63,421 nucleotides of DNA from Candidatus Sulfopaludibacter sp. SbA3. Lineage in GTDB: Bacteria > Acidobacteriota > Terriglobia > Bryobacterales > Bryobacteraceae. The stretch is from the NCBI GenBank assembly GCA_945861625.1, contig CAMAVI010000009.1, positions 1 to 63,421 on the forward strand, given 5' to 3'. The notes beneath the pieces are model-generated. The model searched no databases, was not told where the DNA came from, and saw nothing but the letters and a program-made list of their open reading frames with translations. A program made the position numbers and the translations under genes. This document shows positions 33,425 through 44,287 of the stretch, one piece after another (within the stretch, counting starts at the first letter, position 1; the number at the start of each line of letters is the position of its first letter).

Positions 33425-36423
33425 GTTCCAGCCAGACGCCGAGTTTGATTACCATCCAAACCCAGAACGTGACCGGGAAGAAGTACTGGCGCAGCTTGAA
33501 CCAGCTCGCCGACACCCCGGAATTCCAGGAGTGGGTGCATCGTGAATTTCCGGCCAACGCTTCGGAAATGCTGGACGGCAACTCGCGCCGCACCGTGCTG
33601 AAGCTGATGGCGGCGTCGTTCGGTCTGGCGGGCCTTACGGCGTGCAGAAGACCAGTCGAGCACATTCTGCCGAACGCGATGGGCACGGAAGCCGAAAACT
33701 ACGCTCCCGGTGAACCGTTCTTTTATTCCACAGTGATGTCACAGTCCGGGCACGTCACCGGGCTGATGGTGGAAACCCATGACGGCCGACCGACCAAGAT
33801 CGAGGGCAATCCCGACCATCCGCACAGCTTGGGCGCCGCTACGGCGTTCCAACAGGCTTCGGTTCTAGGGGTATATGATCCGGACCGTTCCGCAAAAGTA
33901 CTGAACGGCGGCAAGGAAGCCAAGTGGCCGGATCTGGTTGCCGCAATCGCCAAATTAGCGCTGGGAGATGGCGCGGGTTTGCGCTTCCTCAGTGGGTTCG
34001 TTTCGTCGCCGACGCTGGCCTCGCTGCGCGCCGATGCGCTCAAGAAATACCCCAAGGCCAAGTGGGTCGAGTACGAAGCGCTTTCCCGCGATAACGAATT
34101 GGCGGGCGCGCAGTTGGCATTCGGCCAGCCGCTCTACGCGCACCCCAAGTGGGACAAAGCCAAGATTGTCGTGGCTCTGGATCACGATTTCCTGGGCCTG
34201 GATGCTCCCAGCCCGTTCTTTACGAGGGCCTTCACTAAGCGCCGGCGGGTCGAATCTGAAGAAGACCTGGAGAAAATGAACCGGCTGTATGCGGTGGAAA
34301 GCCAGTTTTCACTCACCGGTGCCAACGCCGATCACCGCTTGCGCATGAAGGGTTCCGATGTCCGCCAGTTCGCCGCGGATCTGGCCAATGCAGTCGGCGC
34401 GGTAAGCGGATTAAATGTAGTCGGCAACGGCGGCGCGGACAAGCGCGCCAAGTTCCTGGCGGCGGTAGTCAAGGATCTGAAAGCCGCCGGGGCCGAAGCC
34501 TTGGTGGTAGCCGGTCCGCGCCAACCCGCGAGCGTGCATGCGCTGGCCGCGGCGATCAACGAAAAACTCGGCAGCACGTGCGTTACCTATACCAAGCCGG
34601 TAATCGACAAGTCGAATTCCGGCGTGGAAGCGCTGAAGGCGCTGGCCGGTGAAATGTCCGGCGGCCAGGTTTCGACGCTCGTCATTCTGGGCGGCAATCC
34701 GGCCTACACCGCTCCGGCGGATACACAGTTTTCCGTGGCGCTCTCCAAGGTCGCCGTCTCGCTTCATCTGGGACAGGAAGTTGACGAGACCGCGGCGGGA
34801 GCCACCTGGCACATTCCCGAAGCACACATGCTCGAATCGTGGGGCGATGAAGCGACCTCCGAAGGTTTGGCCGCGATTCAACAGCCGATGATCGAGCCCA
34901 TGCACGGCGGCAAGACGGCGGCCGAGGTCGCGTCTTGGATTACGGCGGGCAGGTTCACGAAGTCGCACGACCTGGTGAAGAATTACTGGCTCGCGCAGTT
35001 CACCGGTAACAAGAAAGAAGAAATGTGGCGCAAGGCGCTGCATGATGGCGTGGTCGCGGCATCGAAGACCACGGACCCGGTAAAAGTGACCGTAGACACC
35101 AGAAAGCTGGCCGCGGCGTTGACAGCAACGACCGCAGCGGAAGCCAAGCCGGCGGCGAGTGGAATCGAAGTCGGGTTTTATCCGAGTTCTTCGACGTGGG
35201 ATGGGCGCTTCGCCAACAACGGCTGGTTGCAGGAAACGCCGGACCCGATCAGCAAACTGGTATGGGGCAACGCGGCGATGGTCAGCCCCAAGACAGCCCG
35301 CGATCAGAAGTTGACCGACGGCGACGTCGTCACGCTATCGCGCGGCAACGTCAAAGTGGAAGCGGCGGTGATGGTGCAGCCGGGCCACGCCGATGACGCG
35401 GTTTCGGTCGCGTTGGGTTATGGACGCGAAAAGTGCGGCCGCGCCGGTAAGGGCGTGGGCTTCAACGCCAATCTGATCCGGACCAGCGACGGCTTCTACT
35501 TCGGGCAGGGCTTTGCGCTGGCCATTACAGGCAAGCGCGAAACGCTGGCGACCACCCAGGAGCGCGGCGCGGGCGACACTCAGAACGGCCGGCCGCTGGT
35601 GCGCGAGGGCACGGCCGAAGAGTACAAAAAGAATCCCAAGTTTGTCGAGGAGATGTCGGAGGTTCCCGAGATCCACTCGATCTATCCCGAATTCAGCTAC
35701 GCTCAGGGCAATCAGTGGGGCATGGCGATCGACCTGACGGCCTGCACCGGCTGCAACGCGTGTGTAGTGGCGTGCGTGGCGGAAAACAACACGCCGGTGG
35801 TCGGCAAGGATCAAGTCCTGCGCGGCCGCGAAATGCACTGGATCCGCATGGACCGCTACTACACCGGCGACGAAAACGATCCGCAGGTGGTCGAGCAGCC
35901 CATTCCCTGCATGCAGTGCGAAAACGCGCCTTGCGAGAATGTGTGCCCGGTGCAGGCGACCACGCATAGTCCGGAAGGGCTCAACGACATGGCGTATAAC
36001 CGCTGCGTCGGGACGCGGTATTGCGCCAACAACTGCCCGTTCAAGGTGCGGCACTTCAACTTCCTCAACTACCACAAGAACGAGCCCGAGGTGCAGGGCT
36101 TGGTGTATAACCCCGACGTCAGCGTCCGTATGCGCGGCGTCATGGAAAAATGCACCTACTGCGTGCAGCGTATCGAAGAAACCAAGATCAAAGCCAAGCG
36201 GGACGGACGCCGGGAAATCAAAGACGGCGAGATCAAAACCGCCTGCCAGCAGACCTGTCCGGCCGAAGCCATCGTATTCGGCAATATTAACGACCCCAAC
36301 AGCAGGGTCTCCAAACTGAAAAAGCAGGAACGCAACTACGCCATGCTCGCGGAACTCGGCATTAAGCCGCGCACCACGTATCTGGCGAAGTTGCGCAATC
36401 CCAATCCGGAGTTAACGGTATGA
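33421..36423 (+). CDS. actB: Alternative Complex III subunit B, molybdopterin-oxidoreductase-like iron-sulfur protein
   Basis: A 1000-aa periplasmic subunit. Start ATG 33421 overlaps the actA stop. A Tat-type signal [22 protein letters not shown] puts a lipidatable cysteine at 75. The first 700 residues resemble molybdopterin enzymes but in characterised ACIII this domain carries no cofactor. The last 250 residues hold ferredoxin-like cluster motifs: [37 protein letters not shown] and CTYCV with ACQQTCP. It conducts electrons from the quinol site in ActC. Overlaps actC by four bases. Confidence 0.95.
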   Translation: MSSSQTPSLITIQTQNVTGKKYWRSLNQLADTPEFQEWVHREFPANASEMLDGNSRRTVLKLMAASFGLAGLTACRRPVEHILPNAMGTEAENYAPGEPFFYSTVMSQSGHVTGLMVETHDGRPTKIEGNPDHPHSLGAATAFQQASVLGVYDPDRSAKVLNGGKEAKWPDLVAAIAKLALGDGAGLRFLSGFVSSPTLASLRADALKKYPKAKWVEYEALSRDNELAGAQLAFGQPLYAHPKWDKAKIVVALDHDFLGLDAPSPFFTRAFTKRRRVESEEDLEKMNRLYAVESQFSLTGANADHRLRMKGSDVRQFAADLANAVGAVSGLNVVGNGGADKRAKFLAAVVKDLKAAGAEALVVAGPRQPASVHALAAAINEKLGSTCVTYTKPVIDKSNSGVEALKALAGEMSGGQVSTLVILGGNPAYTAPADTQFSVALSKVAVSLHLGQEVDETAAGATWHIPEAHMLESWGDEATSEGLAAIQQPMIEPMHGGKTAAEVASWITAGRFTKSHDLVKNYWLAQFTGNKKEEMWRKALHDGVVAASKTTDPVKVTVDTRKLAAALTATTAAEAKPAASGIEVGFYPSSSTWDGRFANNGWLQETPDPISKLVWGNAAMVSPKTARDQKLTDGDVVTLSRGNVKVEAAVMVQPGHADDAVSVALGYGREKCGRAGKGVGFNANLIRTSDGFYFGQGFALAITGKRETLATTQERGAGDTQNGRPLVREGTAEEYKKNPKFVEEMSEVPEIHSIYPEFSYAQGNQWGMAIDLTACTGCNACVVACVAENNTPVVGKDQVLRGREMHWIRMDRYYTGDENDPQVVEQPIPCMQCENAPCENVCPVQATTHSPEGLNDMAYNRCVGTRYCANNCPFKVRHFNFLNYHKNEPEVQGLVYNPDVSVRMRGVMEKCTYCVQRIEETKIKAKRDGRREIKDGEIKTACQQTCPAEAIVFGNINDPNSRVSKLKKQERNYAMLAELGIKPRTTYLAKLRNPNPELTV

Positions 36424-37826
36424 GCGCGGTCCTTCAAGATCCGGCGTTGATGGAAGTCAATCCGCCGCTGGTTCGCAGCACGAATTATCACGACCTCACG
36501 GAACAAATTAGTGCCATCGTCGAGGGCGACGTCATCAAGACGCCCACCAAGTACTGGATTACGCTGGGCGTAACGGCGTCGATCACCGGCTTGCTGGGCG
36601 CCATGCTGGGCTACCTGCTTGTCACCGGTATCGGCGTCTGGGGCAACAATCGTCCGGTCGGTTGGGCTTGGGACATTACCAACTTCGTGTTCTGGATCGG
36701 CATCGGCCACGCCGGGACGCTGATTTCCGCGATTCTTTTCCTGTTCCGCCAGAAGTGGCGCACGTCAATCAACCGGTCGGCGGAAGCCATGACCTTGTTT
36801 GCCGTGATGTGCGCGGGCATTTTCCCGCTGTTCCACACGGGCCGCCCCTGGCGGGCGTATTGGCTGTTCCCGATTCCAAACACGGACTTGAATCTATGGC
36901 AGAACTTCCGCAGCCCGCTGATCTGGGACGTGTTCGCGGTTTCCACCTACTTCACGGTTTCGGCTCTCTTCTGGTTCACCGGTCTGGTTCCGGATCTGGC
37001 GACGCTGCGGGATCGCAGCACGACGCGCGTCAAGCAGGTCGTGTTCGGATTGCTGAGCCTGGGCTGGCGCGGCTCGGCGCGGCACTGGAACAATTACGAG
37101 AAGGCCTACCTGATTCTGGCGGCGATCTCCACGCCGCTGGTGCTCAGCGTACACAGTATCGTTAGCTTCGACTTCGCGACGTCGGTGGTGCCCGGCTGGC
37201 ACACCACGATTTTTCCGCCCTACTTCGTCGCGGGCGCTATCTTCTCTGGATTCGCCTGCGTGATGACGCTGCTGTTGATCGCGCGCTGGACGCTGAACCT
37301 GCAAAACCTGATCACCATGAAGCACCTGGAGAACATGAACAAGATCATCCTGGTGACGGGTTCGGTGGTGAGTTACGCATATGCTTGCGAGTTCTTCATC
37401 GCCTGGTACAGCGGCAACATTTACGAACGGTTCACCTTCTGGAACCGCGCCTTTGGACCCTACTGGTGGGCGGCGTGGTCGATGTACACCTGCAACCTGA
37501 TCATCCCGCAGTTGTACTGGTTCAAGAAAATGCGCAACAACCTGTGGGTGATGTTCATCATCAGCATCACCACCAACATCGGCATGTGGTTTGAGCGTTT
37601 CGTGATTATCGCCACCAGCCTCACGCGCGACTTTCTGCCCAGTTCCTGGGGTTACTTCCATCCCACGTATGTCGACATGTGCACTTTCGCGGGAACCATA
37701 GGCCTGTTCCTGACGCTGTTCCTGGTCTTCGCTCGCTTCCTGCCCATGATCGCGATCTCGGAAGTGAAGGGCGTGCTGGCCGTGGAGAAACACACCTTCA
37801 AAGGCGAGGAGGTGGCCACCCGATGA
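36420..37826 (+). CDS. actC: Alternative Complex III subunit C, NrfD-like quinol-oxidising membrane protein
   Basis: Polytopic membrane protein of 468 aa with about ten helices, NrfD/PsrC family. The central region has the family stretch [18 protein letters not shown] near 138-155 and [19 protein letters not shown] near 240-258, whose His/Asp residues line the quinol site in ACIII structures. It starts with ATGA on actB and ends with ATGA on actD. It is normal in length and intact. Confidence 0.94.
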   Translation: MSAVLQDPALMEVNPPLVRSTNYHDLTEQISAIVEGDVIKTPTKYWITLGVTASITGLLGAMLGYLLVTGIGVWGNNRPVGWAWDITNFVFWIGIGHAGTLISAILFLFRQKWRTSINRSAEAMTLFAVMCAGIFPLFHTGRPWRAYWLFPIPNTDLNLWQNFRSPLIWDVFAVSTYFTVSALFWFTGLVPDLATLRDRSTTRVKQVVFGLLSLGWRGSARHWNNYEKAYLILAAISTPLVLSVHSIVSFDFATSVVPGWHTTIFPPYFVAGAIFSGFACVMTLLLIARWTLNLQNLITMKHLENMNKIILVTGSVVSYAYACEFFIAWYSGNIYERFTFWNRAFGPYWWAAWSMYTCNLIIPQLYWFKKMRNNLWVMFIISITTNIGMWFERFVIIATSLTRDFLPSSWGYFHPTYVDMCTFAGTIGLFLTLFLVFARFLPMIAISEVKGVLAVEKHTFKGEEVATR

Positions 37827-38392
37827 ACCTCGAACTACTCAAGGACAAATTTGGACTCGGCGACGACAAGCTGTATGGAGTGATGGGGGCGTTTTCCGAG
37901 CCCGATGATCTGGTCCAGGCCGGCCGCAAGATCCGCGAAATGGGATACACCAAGCTCGACGCGATGTCGCCGTTCCCGGTGCACGGTATCGACGACGCCA
38001 TCGGCGTGCCGCCTTCCAAGCTCGGCTGGATCGTCATCTGTTTTACGGTTTTGGGCGCTGCGACGGCGCTGTTGCTGATCTGGTATGTGGGCGCGGTCAA
38101 CTACCGTCTGGTGATCGGGGGCAAGCCGTTCTTCGATTTTTCGTACTCGATTCCGGTGACCTTCGAGCTGGCCGTTCTATTCTCGGCATTCGCCAGCTTC
38201 ATTGGGATGTGGGCGATCAACGGGCTGCCGCGGTTGTATCATCCATCGTTCAATTATTCGCAAGCGCATCGCGCCTCCGATGACCGCTTCCTGCTGGTGA
38301 TCGAAGCGGACGATCCGAAATTCGATGTGGAGAAAAGCGTCGAGCACATGCGCGGCGTGGGCGCCGGTGACGTGGAGGTCGTGGAAGGATGA
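37823..38392 (+). CDS. actD: Alternative Complex III subunit D (DUF3341)
   Basis: At 189 aa this is a two-helix membrane protein. An N-terminal cytoplasmic domain ([20 protein letters not shown]) resembles DUF3341. Helices run from about [21 protein letters not shown] and [20 protein letters not shown] use ATG 37823 because GGAGG lies upstream and the gene then overlaps actC by four bases. It closes with ATGA on actE. ActD is a structural subunit beside ActC. Confidence 0.92.
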   Translation: MNLELLKDKFGLGDDKLYGVMGAFSEPDDLVQAGRKIREMGYTKLDAMSPFPVHGIDDAIGVPPSKLGWIVICFTVLGAATALLLIWYVGAVNYRLVIGGKPFFDFSYSIPVTFELAVLFSAFASFIGMWAINGLPRLYHPSFNYSQAHRASDDRFLLVIEADDPKFDVEKSVEHMRGVGAGDVEVVEG

Positions 38393-38997
38393 GCAACCGG
38401 GGACCAGTGATCAGCATGGTGTTCGCGGCCGCGTTTTTAACCGGATGCTCGGGCGTGCAGCGTGTAACGCCCGTGCAGATCTGGGACGACATGAAGCACC
38501 AGCAGAAGTTTAAGGCGCAGGCGCCCGTCGATGGAATTTTCGCCGATGGCCGCTCCAACCGGCTGGTTCCGGAAGACACGGTGGCGCGCGGGCACTTCCG
38601 CGACGATTCACCCTACAACACCGGCATGGACGGCGCCATGTATGTGGGCAAGATGCCGGTGCCGGTGACCCTGGATCTCATTAAGCAGGGACAGGCGAAG
38701 TTCAATATTTATTGCACGCCGTGCCATGACCAGACCGGCATGGGCCACGGCATTGTGCCAACGCGCGTTCCGGCGTGGCAGCCCTCCAACCTGACCGAAC
38801 AGCGGTTGGTGGAGGCGGCCGACGGCGACTTATTCAACGTAATTACGAACGGACGGCGCACCATGCCGCCCTATCGTTTTCAGATTGTGACCGAGGACCG
38901 CTGGGCCATCATCGCTTACGTGCGGGCCCTGCAGCGCGCCGCGCACGCCAAGCCCGAGGAAGTGCCGGCGGGAACCCAGATTGCGGGTTTGAATTGA
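38389..38997 (+). CDS. actE: Alternative Complex III subunit E, monohaem cytochrome c lipoprotein
   Basis: A 202-aa cytochrome with a lipoprotein signal ending in FLTGC, one CTPCH haem site near 107 and a likely methionine ligand in RRTMPPYRF near 160. It is the exit cytochrome of ACIII and probably gives electrons to the cytochrome domain fused on CoxB (41631-42569). It overlaps actD by four bases; actF starts 13 bases later. Confidence 0.93.
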   Translation: MSNRGPVISMVFAAAFLTGCSGVQRVTPVQIWDDMKHQQKFKAQAPVDGIFADGRSNRLVPEDTVARGHFRDDSPYNTGMDGAMYVGKMPVPVTLDLIKQGQAKFNIYCTPCHDQTGMGHGIVPTRVPAWQPSNLTEQRLVEAADGDLFNVITNGRRTMPPYRFQIVTEDRWAIIAYVRALQRAAHAKPEEVPAGTQIAGLN

Positions 38998-39010
38998 GAC
39001 AGAGATCAAA

Positions 39011-40249
39011 ATGAGCCAACACTCGCATTCGTCAAGCCAAGCTGGATCACACCAAGCCATCCCGCATCACGCCGACAGCTACCAGCTTGAGGTGAGCCGC
39101 TGGACGGCGGGCCGCAACGTGCTCGTATTTGCCGCTCTGCTGGGAATCCTGGGCTGCGTTGCCGGATACTTTACCAATCCCGCGCGGCTGTTTCAGTCCT
39201 ACATGGTTGCGTTTGCCTACACCACGTTTATCGGGCTGGGCGCGTTCTTTTTCGTGATGGTGCAATTTTTGACGGGCTCTGCCTGGAGCGTCACGATGCG
39301 CCGCATCATGGAAAATATCATGATCACGCTGCCGGTGGGGCTCATTCTGTTCATCCCCGTCGTGCTGGGGCTGAGCGAGATTTATCCCTGGACGAATCCG
39401 CAGTTGATGAATAGCGATGCGGTGTTGCGGGGTAAGGCGGGCTATCTGTCGCAGTACGCTTTCGTACTCCGCACGGTGGTGTATTTCCTGTTGTGGTCCT
39501 TGTGGGCGGGATCGATCTACCGCCAGTCGACCAAGCAGGACACCGAGCGCTCCATCAAGCAAATGCACATCGCTTCGAAGTGGAGCGCGCCGGGCCTGTT
39601 TCTGGCCGTGGCCATCGGCACAATGGCCAGCTATGACTGGCTGATGTCGCTCGAGCCCAAGTGGTTTTCGACCATCTTCGGGTTAGTCATGCTCACCGGC
39701 GGCGCGCTGTCGTTCTTTTCCGTGGTCACGCTGGTTTGCCTGGGCTTCCGCCGCGCCGGGATTCTGAAGAACTCCATCACGCAGGAGCACTACCACGATC
39801 TGGGCAAGTGGCTGCTGGCGTTGACGGCGTTTTACACCTACGTGGCATTTTCGCAATACATGTTGATTTGGTACGCGAACCTGCCGGAAGAAACAATCTG
39901 GTACCGCCACCGCATGGAAGGAAGCTGGCTGCCCATCAGTCTGGCCATGCCGTTCCTGCGCTTCCTCATTCCGTTCTTCGTGCTGCTGTGCCGGCCGGCC
40001 AAGCGTAGCCTTAAGGTCATCGGCTTCATTGCGGTGTGGAGCCTTATCGTCGAGTACATCGATCTGTACTGGATCGTCATGCCGACCTATTACAAGACGG
40101 GTCCGGAACCCCACTGGCTGGATCTGGCGACATTGGTGACCACGGTTTCCGTTTGCGGGCTGGTGTTCTGGAGCCGCTTCCGCAAACACAAGATGGTCCC
40201 CGTGGGCGACCTGAGATTTGAGCAGAGCCTGCATTTTGAGAATGCCTAG
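39011..40249 (+). CDS. actF: Alternative Complex III subunit F, membrane protein
   Basis: A 412-aa polytopic protein with about ten helices. The N-terminus is His/Ser rich (SQHSHSSSQAGSHQAIPHH), then helices such as VLVFAALLGILGCVAGYF. Motifs MASYDWLMSLEPKWFSTIFG near 201-220 and FYTYVAFSQYMLIWYANLPEE near 276-296 are typical of ActF. It is a distant relative of ActC without the full quinol site. A 25-base gap leads to a small unknown gene. Confidence 0.92.
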   Translation: MSQHSHSSSQAGSHQAIPHHADSYQLEVSRWTAGRNVLVFAALLGILGCVAGYFTNPARLFQSYMVAFAYTTFIGLGAFFFVMVQFLTGSAWSVTMRRIMENIMITLPVGLILFIPVVLGLSEIYPWTNPQLMNSDAVLRGKAGYLSQYAFVLRTVVYFLLWSLWAGSIYRQSTKQDTERSIKQMHIASKWSAPGLFLAVAIGTMASYDWLMSLEPKWFSTIFGLVMLTGGALSFFSVVTLVCLGFRRAGILKNSITQEHYHDLGKWLLALTAFYTYVAFSQYMLIWYANLPEETIWYRHRMEGSWLPISLAMPFLRFLIPFFVLLCRPAKRSLKVIGFIAVWSLIVEYIDLYWIVMPTYYKTGPEPHWLDLATLVTTVSVCGLVFWSRFRKHKMVPVGDLRFEQSLHFENA

Positions 40250-40274
40250 TTTTTGGAAAACGTAGAGAGTCGAT

Positions 40275-40754
40275 ATGAGCCACTCCGAACATCACGTCAG
40301 CCACTCCGACGAAGTTTACGATCATCCGATCGAACATCACGAGCCGAAGGAAGGGTTTGACCGGACTGAGCCCGATGCGCGGGCCATCTGGGCTTTCACC
40401 ATTGGCAGCGTGCTGGTGCTGGTCCTGGTCATCCTGGCCGTGCAAGGTTATTTTGAACAGATCTTCCAGACCGCGCTCTATGAGAATGTGCTTTCCGTTC
40501 CCAGCGGACAGTTGCAGGACGTCCGCAACCGCGACAACTGGAACCTCACGCACTATATGTACGGCGATTTGAGCAAGGCCAGCGGACGAGTGCGGATTCC
40601 GATCGATAAGGCCATGGAGACATTCGCGAGTGAAGCGGCCACTGGGAAGCTATTTTATCCGGCCAAGCCCACGGTGCCGAAAAAAGAAGAGCCGGTTGTG
40701 GAAGCTCCCGCGGCGGCATCGGATACCGCGGACCGGCCCGGAGTGAAGCAGTAA
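40275..40754 (+). CDS. Small single-helix membrane protein of the ACIII/oxidase operon, unknown function
   Basis: At 159 aa it is not a family I can name. A histidine- and acid-rich cytoplasmic start (SEHHVSHSDEVYDHPIEHHE) leads to one helix (AFTIGSVLVLVLVILAVQGYF, about 41-61), then a periplasmic part with RNRDNWNLTHYMYGD and IPIDKAMETFA, and a proline/glutamate-rich tail. No CxxCH or CxxxC. It lies exactly between actF and sco in an operon otherwise devoted to electron transfer, so an assembly or linking role for the ACIII-caa3 supercomplex is a reasonable guess. The His-rich start could bind copper. Confidence 0.75.
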   Translation: MSHSEHHVSHSDEVYDHPIEHHEPKEGFDRTEPDARAIWAFTIGSVLVLVLVILAVQGYFEQIFQTALYENVLSVPSGQLQDVRNRDNWNLTHYMYGDLSKASGRVRIPIDKAMETFASEAATGKLFYPAKPTVPKKEEPVVEAPAAASDTADRPGVKQ

Positions 40755-40769
40755 AAGAAATTGAGACGT

Positions 40770-41630
40770 ATGAGTTTTGGACGTAGCTTGGTGTTCGGCC
40801 TGTTGGCGCTGGCGGTTTCCGCCCCGGCGCAGCAGGACCATTTCCCCAAGATCGGCGAGGCGCCGAATCTGCCCGCCAACGTGCGTCCGCCGCAATTGAT
40901 GGACGTTGGAATCGACGAGCACCTCGGTTCCACTATCGATTTGAACTTGACCTTTGTCGCCGAGAACGGTTATCCGGTAGCGCTGCGCGACTACTTCCAT
41001 AAGGGCCGGCCGGTCATCCTCAATCTGGTGTATTACAGCTGCCCCATGCTGTGCAGCCTGGTGTTGAACGGACAGACCGAGGCTATGCGCGCGATTCCGT
41101 GGATGCCGGGCGGCGAATACGAAGTGGTGACCATCAGCATCAATCCCCAGGAAACGTTTGCCGACGCGCAAAAGAAAAAGACCGTATATCTGGGCAGCTA
41201 CGACCGTCCGGCGCCGGGCTGGCATTTCCTGGCGGACCGCGAAGGCAACGTGCAGCGGCTGGCCAAGCAGGTGGGCTTCAGCTATAAGTACGATAAGCGC
41301 CAAGAGCAGTACGCGCACCCGGCCGCCATCATGGTGCTCACCCCGCAAGGACGTCTTGCGCGTTATCTGTACGGCATCCGTTATGGCGCCAAGGATCTGC
41401 GCTTCGCGTTGGCGGAAGCCTCGGAAGGCCGCGCCACCATGGCGTTTGAAAAGATACTGTTGTTTTGCTTTCATTACGATCCGCGCGCCGGGCGTTACGT
41501 CTGGTTCGCGCTGAATCTCATGCGCCTGGGCGGGTTGCTGACAGTGGCGCTGATGGCGTTTTACTTGCGGCGCATGTTCCGGGCCGAGCGGCTCCGGGCC
41601 ACGGCTGCCGCTCACGAAAGGTTTGCATAA
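40770..41630 (+). CDS. SCO family copper chaperone/thiol protein
   Basis: Copper-delivery protein for the CuA site of cytochrome oxidase, 286 aa from ATG 40770; an in-frame TTG nine bases earlier is possible. Signal peptide GRSLVFGLLALAVSAPAQ. The copper ligands are present: CPMLC (CxxxC) near 92 and the distal histidine in YAHPAAIMVL near 187. The thioredoxin-like fold is seen in DYFHKGRPVILNLVYYSCP. A C-terminal helix (LGGLLTVALMAFYLRR) re-anchors it, a feature of this subgroup. CoxB begins right after its stop. Confidence 0.92.
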   Translation: MSFGRSLVFGLLALAVSAPAQQDHFPKIGEAPNLPANVRPPQLMDVGIDEHLGSTIDLNLTFVAENGYPVALRDYFHKGRPVILNLVYYSCPMLCSLVLNGQTEAMRAIPWMPGGEYEVVTISINPQETFADAQKKKTVYLGSYDRPAPGWHFLADREGNVQRLAKQVGFSYKYDKRQEQYAHPAAIMVLTPQGRLARYLYGIRYGAKDLRFALAEASEGRATMAFEKILLFCFHYDPRAGRYVWFALNLMRLGGLLTVALMAFYLRRMFRAERLRATAAAHERFA

Positions 41631-42569
41631 ATGGACTGGCTCCGTTCCGCACTGTTACCTCTTCAGGGGTCCGAGTTCGCCAAGGAAATCGACTTGATGT
41701 ATATGGCGATTTTCTGGCTGAGCGTCGTCATGTTCTTCGCGCTCATGGTGCCGATGGTATGGTTTTCCTGGCGCTACCGCTATGTCCCCGGCCGCGTGAC
41801 GCCGCACCAGACCCACAACACGGCGCTGGAGGTGTTCTGGAGCGTGGTCCCGCTGTTGATCTGCGTGGGCTTGTTCTTCTGGGGAATCTGGGGCTATATG
41901 CACTTCGCCGTGGGACCGGGAGAGTCCATGGAAATCCAGGTCACGGCCAAGAAGTGGCTGTGGCAGTTTGAATTTCCCGACGGTACGCGGGCCGTCAACG
42001 AACTGCATGTTCCCGTGAATAAGTCCGTGCATCTGGTGATGACCAGCGAGGACGTGCTACATGATTTCTTTATTCCGGACATGCGCGTGAAACGGGACAT
42101 CGTTCCCGGACGCTATACCGAATTCTGGTTCACCCCGACGGTGGTGGGCGAGCATACATCCACCTGCGCCGAGTACTGCGGCAAAGGGCATTCCGACATG
42201 CGCGCCAAGGTGTTCGTGGATACGCAGGAGAAGTTCGACGACTGGATGGCTACCGGCGGCGACGAATGGATGAAGCATCCGCCGGAGGAATGGGGCAAGA
42301 TCCAGTGGGATCAGAAGGGCTGCGCCACCTGCCATACCATTGACGGCAGCAAGAGCAAGGGCCCCAGCTGGAAGGGCATCTTCGGTAAAGCGGAGAAGCT
42401 GAAGGGCGGCGCGAGCGTAACCGTGGACGAGAATTATCTGCGCGAATCGATGCTGCAGCCGCAGGCGAAAGTGGTCGACGGTTTCGAGCCCATTATGCCA
42501 ACCTTCCAGGGTCTGTTGCGCGAAAATGAGATTCGCGGGTTGGTGGCGTTTATTAAGTCGTTGCAGTAA
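41631..42569 (+). CDS. coxB: Cytochrome c oxidase subunit II with fused cytochrome c domain (caa3 type)
   Basis: A 312-aa protein with two N-terminal helices, a CuA cupredoxin domain and a C-terminal cytochrome c. CuA ligands are seen in VLHDFFIPDMRVK and STCAEYCGKGHSDM (Cys-x3-Cys-x3-His-x2-Met). The haem site is CATCHT near 236 and a likely Met ligand is in PIMPTFQG. The fusion defines a caa3 oxidase, so electrons can pass straight from ActE. Start and previous stop are adjacent. Confidence 0.96.
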   Translation: MDWLRSALLPLQGSEFAKEIDLMYMAIFWLSVVMFFALMVPMVWFSWRYRYVPGRVTPHQTHNTALEVFWSVVPLLICVGLFFWGIWGYMHFAVGPGESMEIQVTAKKWLWQFEFPDGTRAVNELHVPVNKSVHLVMTSEDVLHDFFIPDMRVKRDIVPGRYTEFWFTPTVVGEHTSTCAEYCGKGHSDMRAKVFVDTQEKFDDWMATGGDEWMKHPPEEWGKIQWDQKGCATCHTIDGSKSKGPSWKGIFGKAEKLKGGASVTVDENYLRESMLQPQAKVVDGFEPIMPTFQGLLRENEIRGLVAFIKSLQ

Positions 42570-42581
42570 AGGTCATTAGAC

Positions 42582-44237
42582 ATGGAACATACACTTACAG
42601 CCGGTTCCGTTACGGGCGACCGGCCGCGGCCCGAAAAGAATTACTTGAACCAGACCACCGGCATCTGGAGCTGGATGACCACGGTCGACCACAAGCGCAT
42701 CGGGATCATGTACCTGGTGGCGATCTCCGCCGCCTTCCTGATCGGCGGTGTCTTCGCTTTGTTGGTCCGGCTGGCGTTGCTCAATCCGCAGCACACGCTG
42801 TTCGGCAAGGAATGGGTCACCGCGGAAGCCTATAACCGCTTTTTCACGCTGCACGGCGTGGTGATGGTATTTCTGTTCATCATTCCCTCGGTGCCGGCGT
42901 CGCTCGCCAATTTCGTTTTGCCCATGATGCTGGGGGCCAAGGACGTGGCCTTTCCGCGCATCAATCTGATGAGTTTCTACCTTTGGTGCGCCGGCGCCGT
43001 GCTGGGCATCACGTCCATGGTGCTGGGCGCGGTCGACACCGGCTGGACCTTCTACACTCCCTACAGCACGACAACCGATGGGACGGTCAGTCTGATGACC
43101 ATGGCCGCGTTTGTTTTGGGCTTTTCGTCGATCTTCACCGGACTGAACTTCATCGCCACTGTGCATAAGCTGCGGGCTCCAGGCATGGGCTTTTTCGATA
43201 TGCCTCTGTTCGTATGGGGTATTTACGCCACCGCGCTCATCCAGATTCTGGCCACGCCGGTGTTGGCCATCACGCTGGTGCTGCTCATGATCGAGCGCGC
43301 CTTCCAGATCGGTATCTTCGATTCCCGCATCGGTGGCGATCCGGTCTTATTTCAGCACTTCTTCTGGTTTTATTCGCACCCGGCTGTTTATATCATGATC
43401 TTGCCAGGCATGGCGATCATCAGCGAACTGGTGCCCACTTTCTGCCGCAAGACCATGTTCGGCTACCGCGCGATTGCCTACTCCAGCGTTTCACTCGCGC
43501 TGGTGAGCTTCATCGTCTGGGGACACCATATGTTTGTCGCGGGCGAAAGCGATCTGGCCAACGTGATCTTTTCGGCGCTGACGTTCCTGGTCGCGATCCC
43601 TTCCGGCGTCAAGATGTTCAATTGGCTGTCGACGATGTACAAGGGCAACATCTCTTTTGAAACGCCGATGTGCTACGTGCTGTCGTTCCTGTTCCTGTTC
43701 GCCATCGGGGGCTTGACCGGACTGTTCTTTTCGACACTCGCGGTGGACATCCACCTGACGGACACCTACTTCGTGGTGGCGCACTTCCACTACGTGATGA
43801 TGGGCGGAACCGTGATCGCCTTCCTGGGCGGCCTGCATTACTGGTGGCCCAAGATGACCGGCAAAATGTACAAGGAGATTTGGGGCCAGGTCGGATGCCT
43901 GCTGGTGTTCATTGGCTTTAACATGACGTTCGGATCGCAGTTCATCATGGGCGGACAAGGAATGCCTCGCCGGTATTTCAATTACCTGGATCAGTTCCAG
44001 CCTATCCACGCATTTTCCACGTATGGAAGCTGGGTGCTGGGCTCGGGCTTGTTCCTCACCGCCATCAATCTGCTGGCATCGCTCAAGATGGGCGAACCAG
44101 CGCCGGATAATCCCTGGGGCGCAACCACCATGGAATGGCAGAGTTCTTCGCCTCCCATCACGCATAACTTTGAAGAACAGCCGGTGCTGGAGCACGAACC
44201 TTACGACTACCGGCCTAGAACGGTAACCCACGTATGA
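42582..44237 (+). CDS. coxA: Cytochrome c oxidase subunit I, type A2
   Basis: Catalytic subunit of 551 aa, with twelve helices. Haem and copper ligands are present: [25 protein letters not shown] (CuB histidine and cross-linked tyrosine), WGHHMF and [10 protein letters not shown]. In helix VI the glutamate of the A1 HPEVY motif is absent and a YS pair precedes HPAVY, the mark of type A2 oxidases such as the Rhodothermus caa3. The stop codon overlaps the first ATG of a four-fold start repeat leading to coxC. Confidence 0.96.
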   Translation: MEHTLTAGSVTGDRPRPEKNYLNQTTGIWSWMTTVDHKRIGIMYLVAISAAFLIGGVFALLVRLALLNPQHTLFGKEWVTAEAYNRFFTLHGVVMVFLFIIPSVPASLANFVLPMMLGAKDVAFPRINLMSFYLWCAGAVLGITSMVLGAVDTGWTFYTPYSTTTDGTVSLMTMAAFVLGFSSIFTGLNFIATVHKLRAPGMGFFDMPLFVWGIYATALIQILATPVLAITLVLLMIERAFQIGIFDSRIGGDPVLFQHFFWFYSHPAVYIMILPGMAIISELVPTFCRKTMFGYRAIAYSSVSLALVSFIVWGHHMFVAGESDLANVIFSALTFLVAIPSGVKMFNWLSTMYKGNISFETPMCYVLSFLFLFAIGGLTGLFFSTLAVDIHLTDTYFVVAHFHYVMMGGTVIAFLGGLHYWWPKMTGKMYKEIWGQVGCLLVFIGFNMTFGSQFIMGGQGMPRRYFNYLDQFQPIHAFSTYGSWVLGSGLFLTAINLLASLKMGEPAPDNPWGATTMEWQSSSPPITHNFEEQPVLEHEPYDYRPRTVTHV

Positions 44238-44287
44238 GCACATCCATATGAGAGCCACCATATGAGCACAACCATATGAGTACAACC
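44232..44287 (+). repeat. Four 14-bp repeats of the coxC start region
   Basis: Units begin at 44232, 44246, 44260 and 44274; the typical unit is ATATGAGCACAACC. ATGs stand at 44234, 44248, 44262 and 44276, exactly 14 bases apart. The first overlaps the coxA TGA. The first three each open a five-codon frame whose TGA overlaps the next ATG, and the fourth is the coxC start. Confidence 0.92.

Noticed and set aside
36894..37793. A 299-codon minus-strand frame opposite actC
   Set aside because: Hydrophilic, His/Arg-rich mirror image of a membrane protein; not coding.
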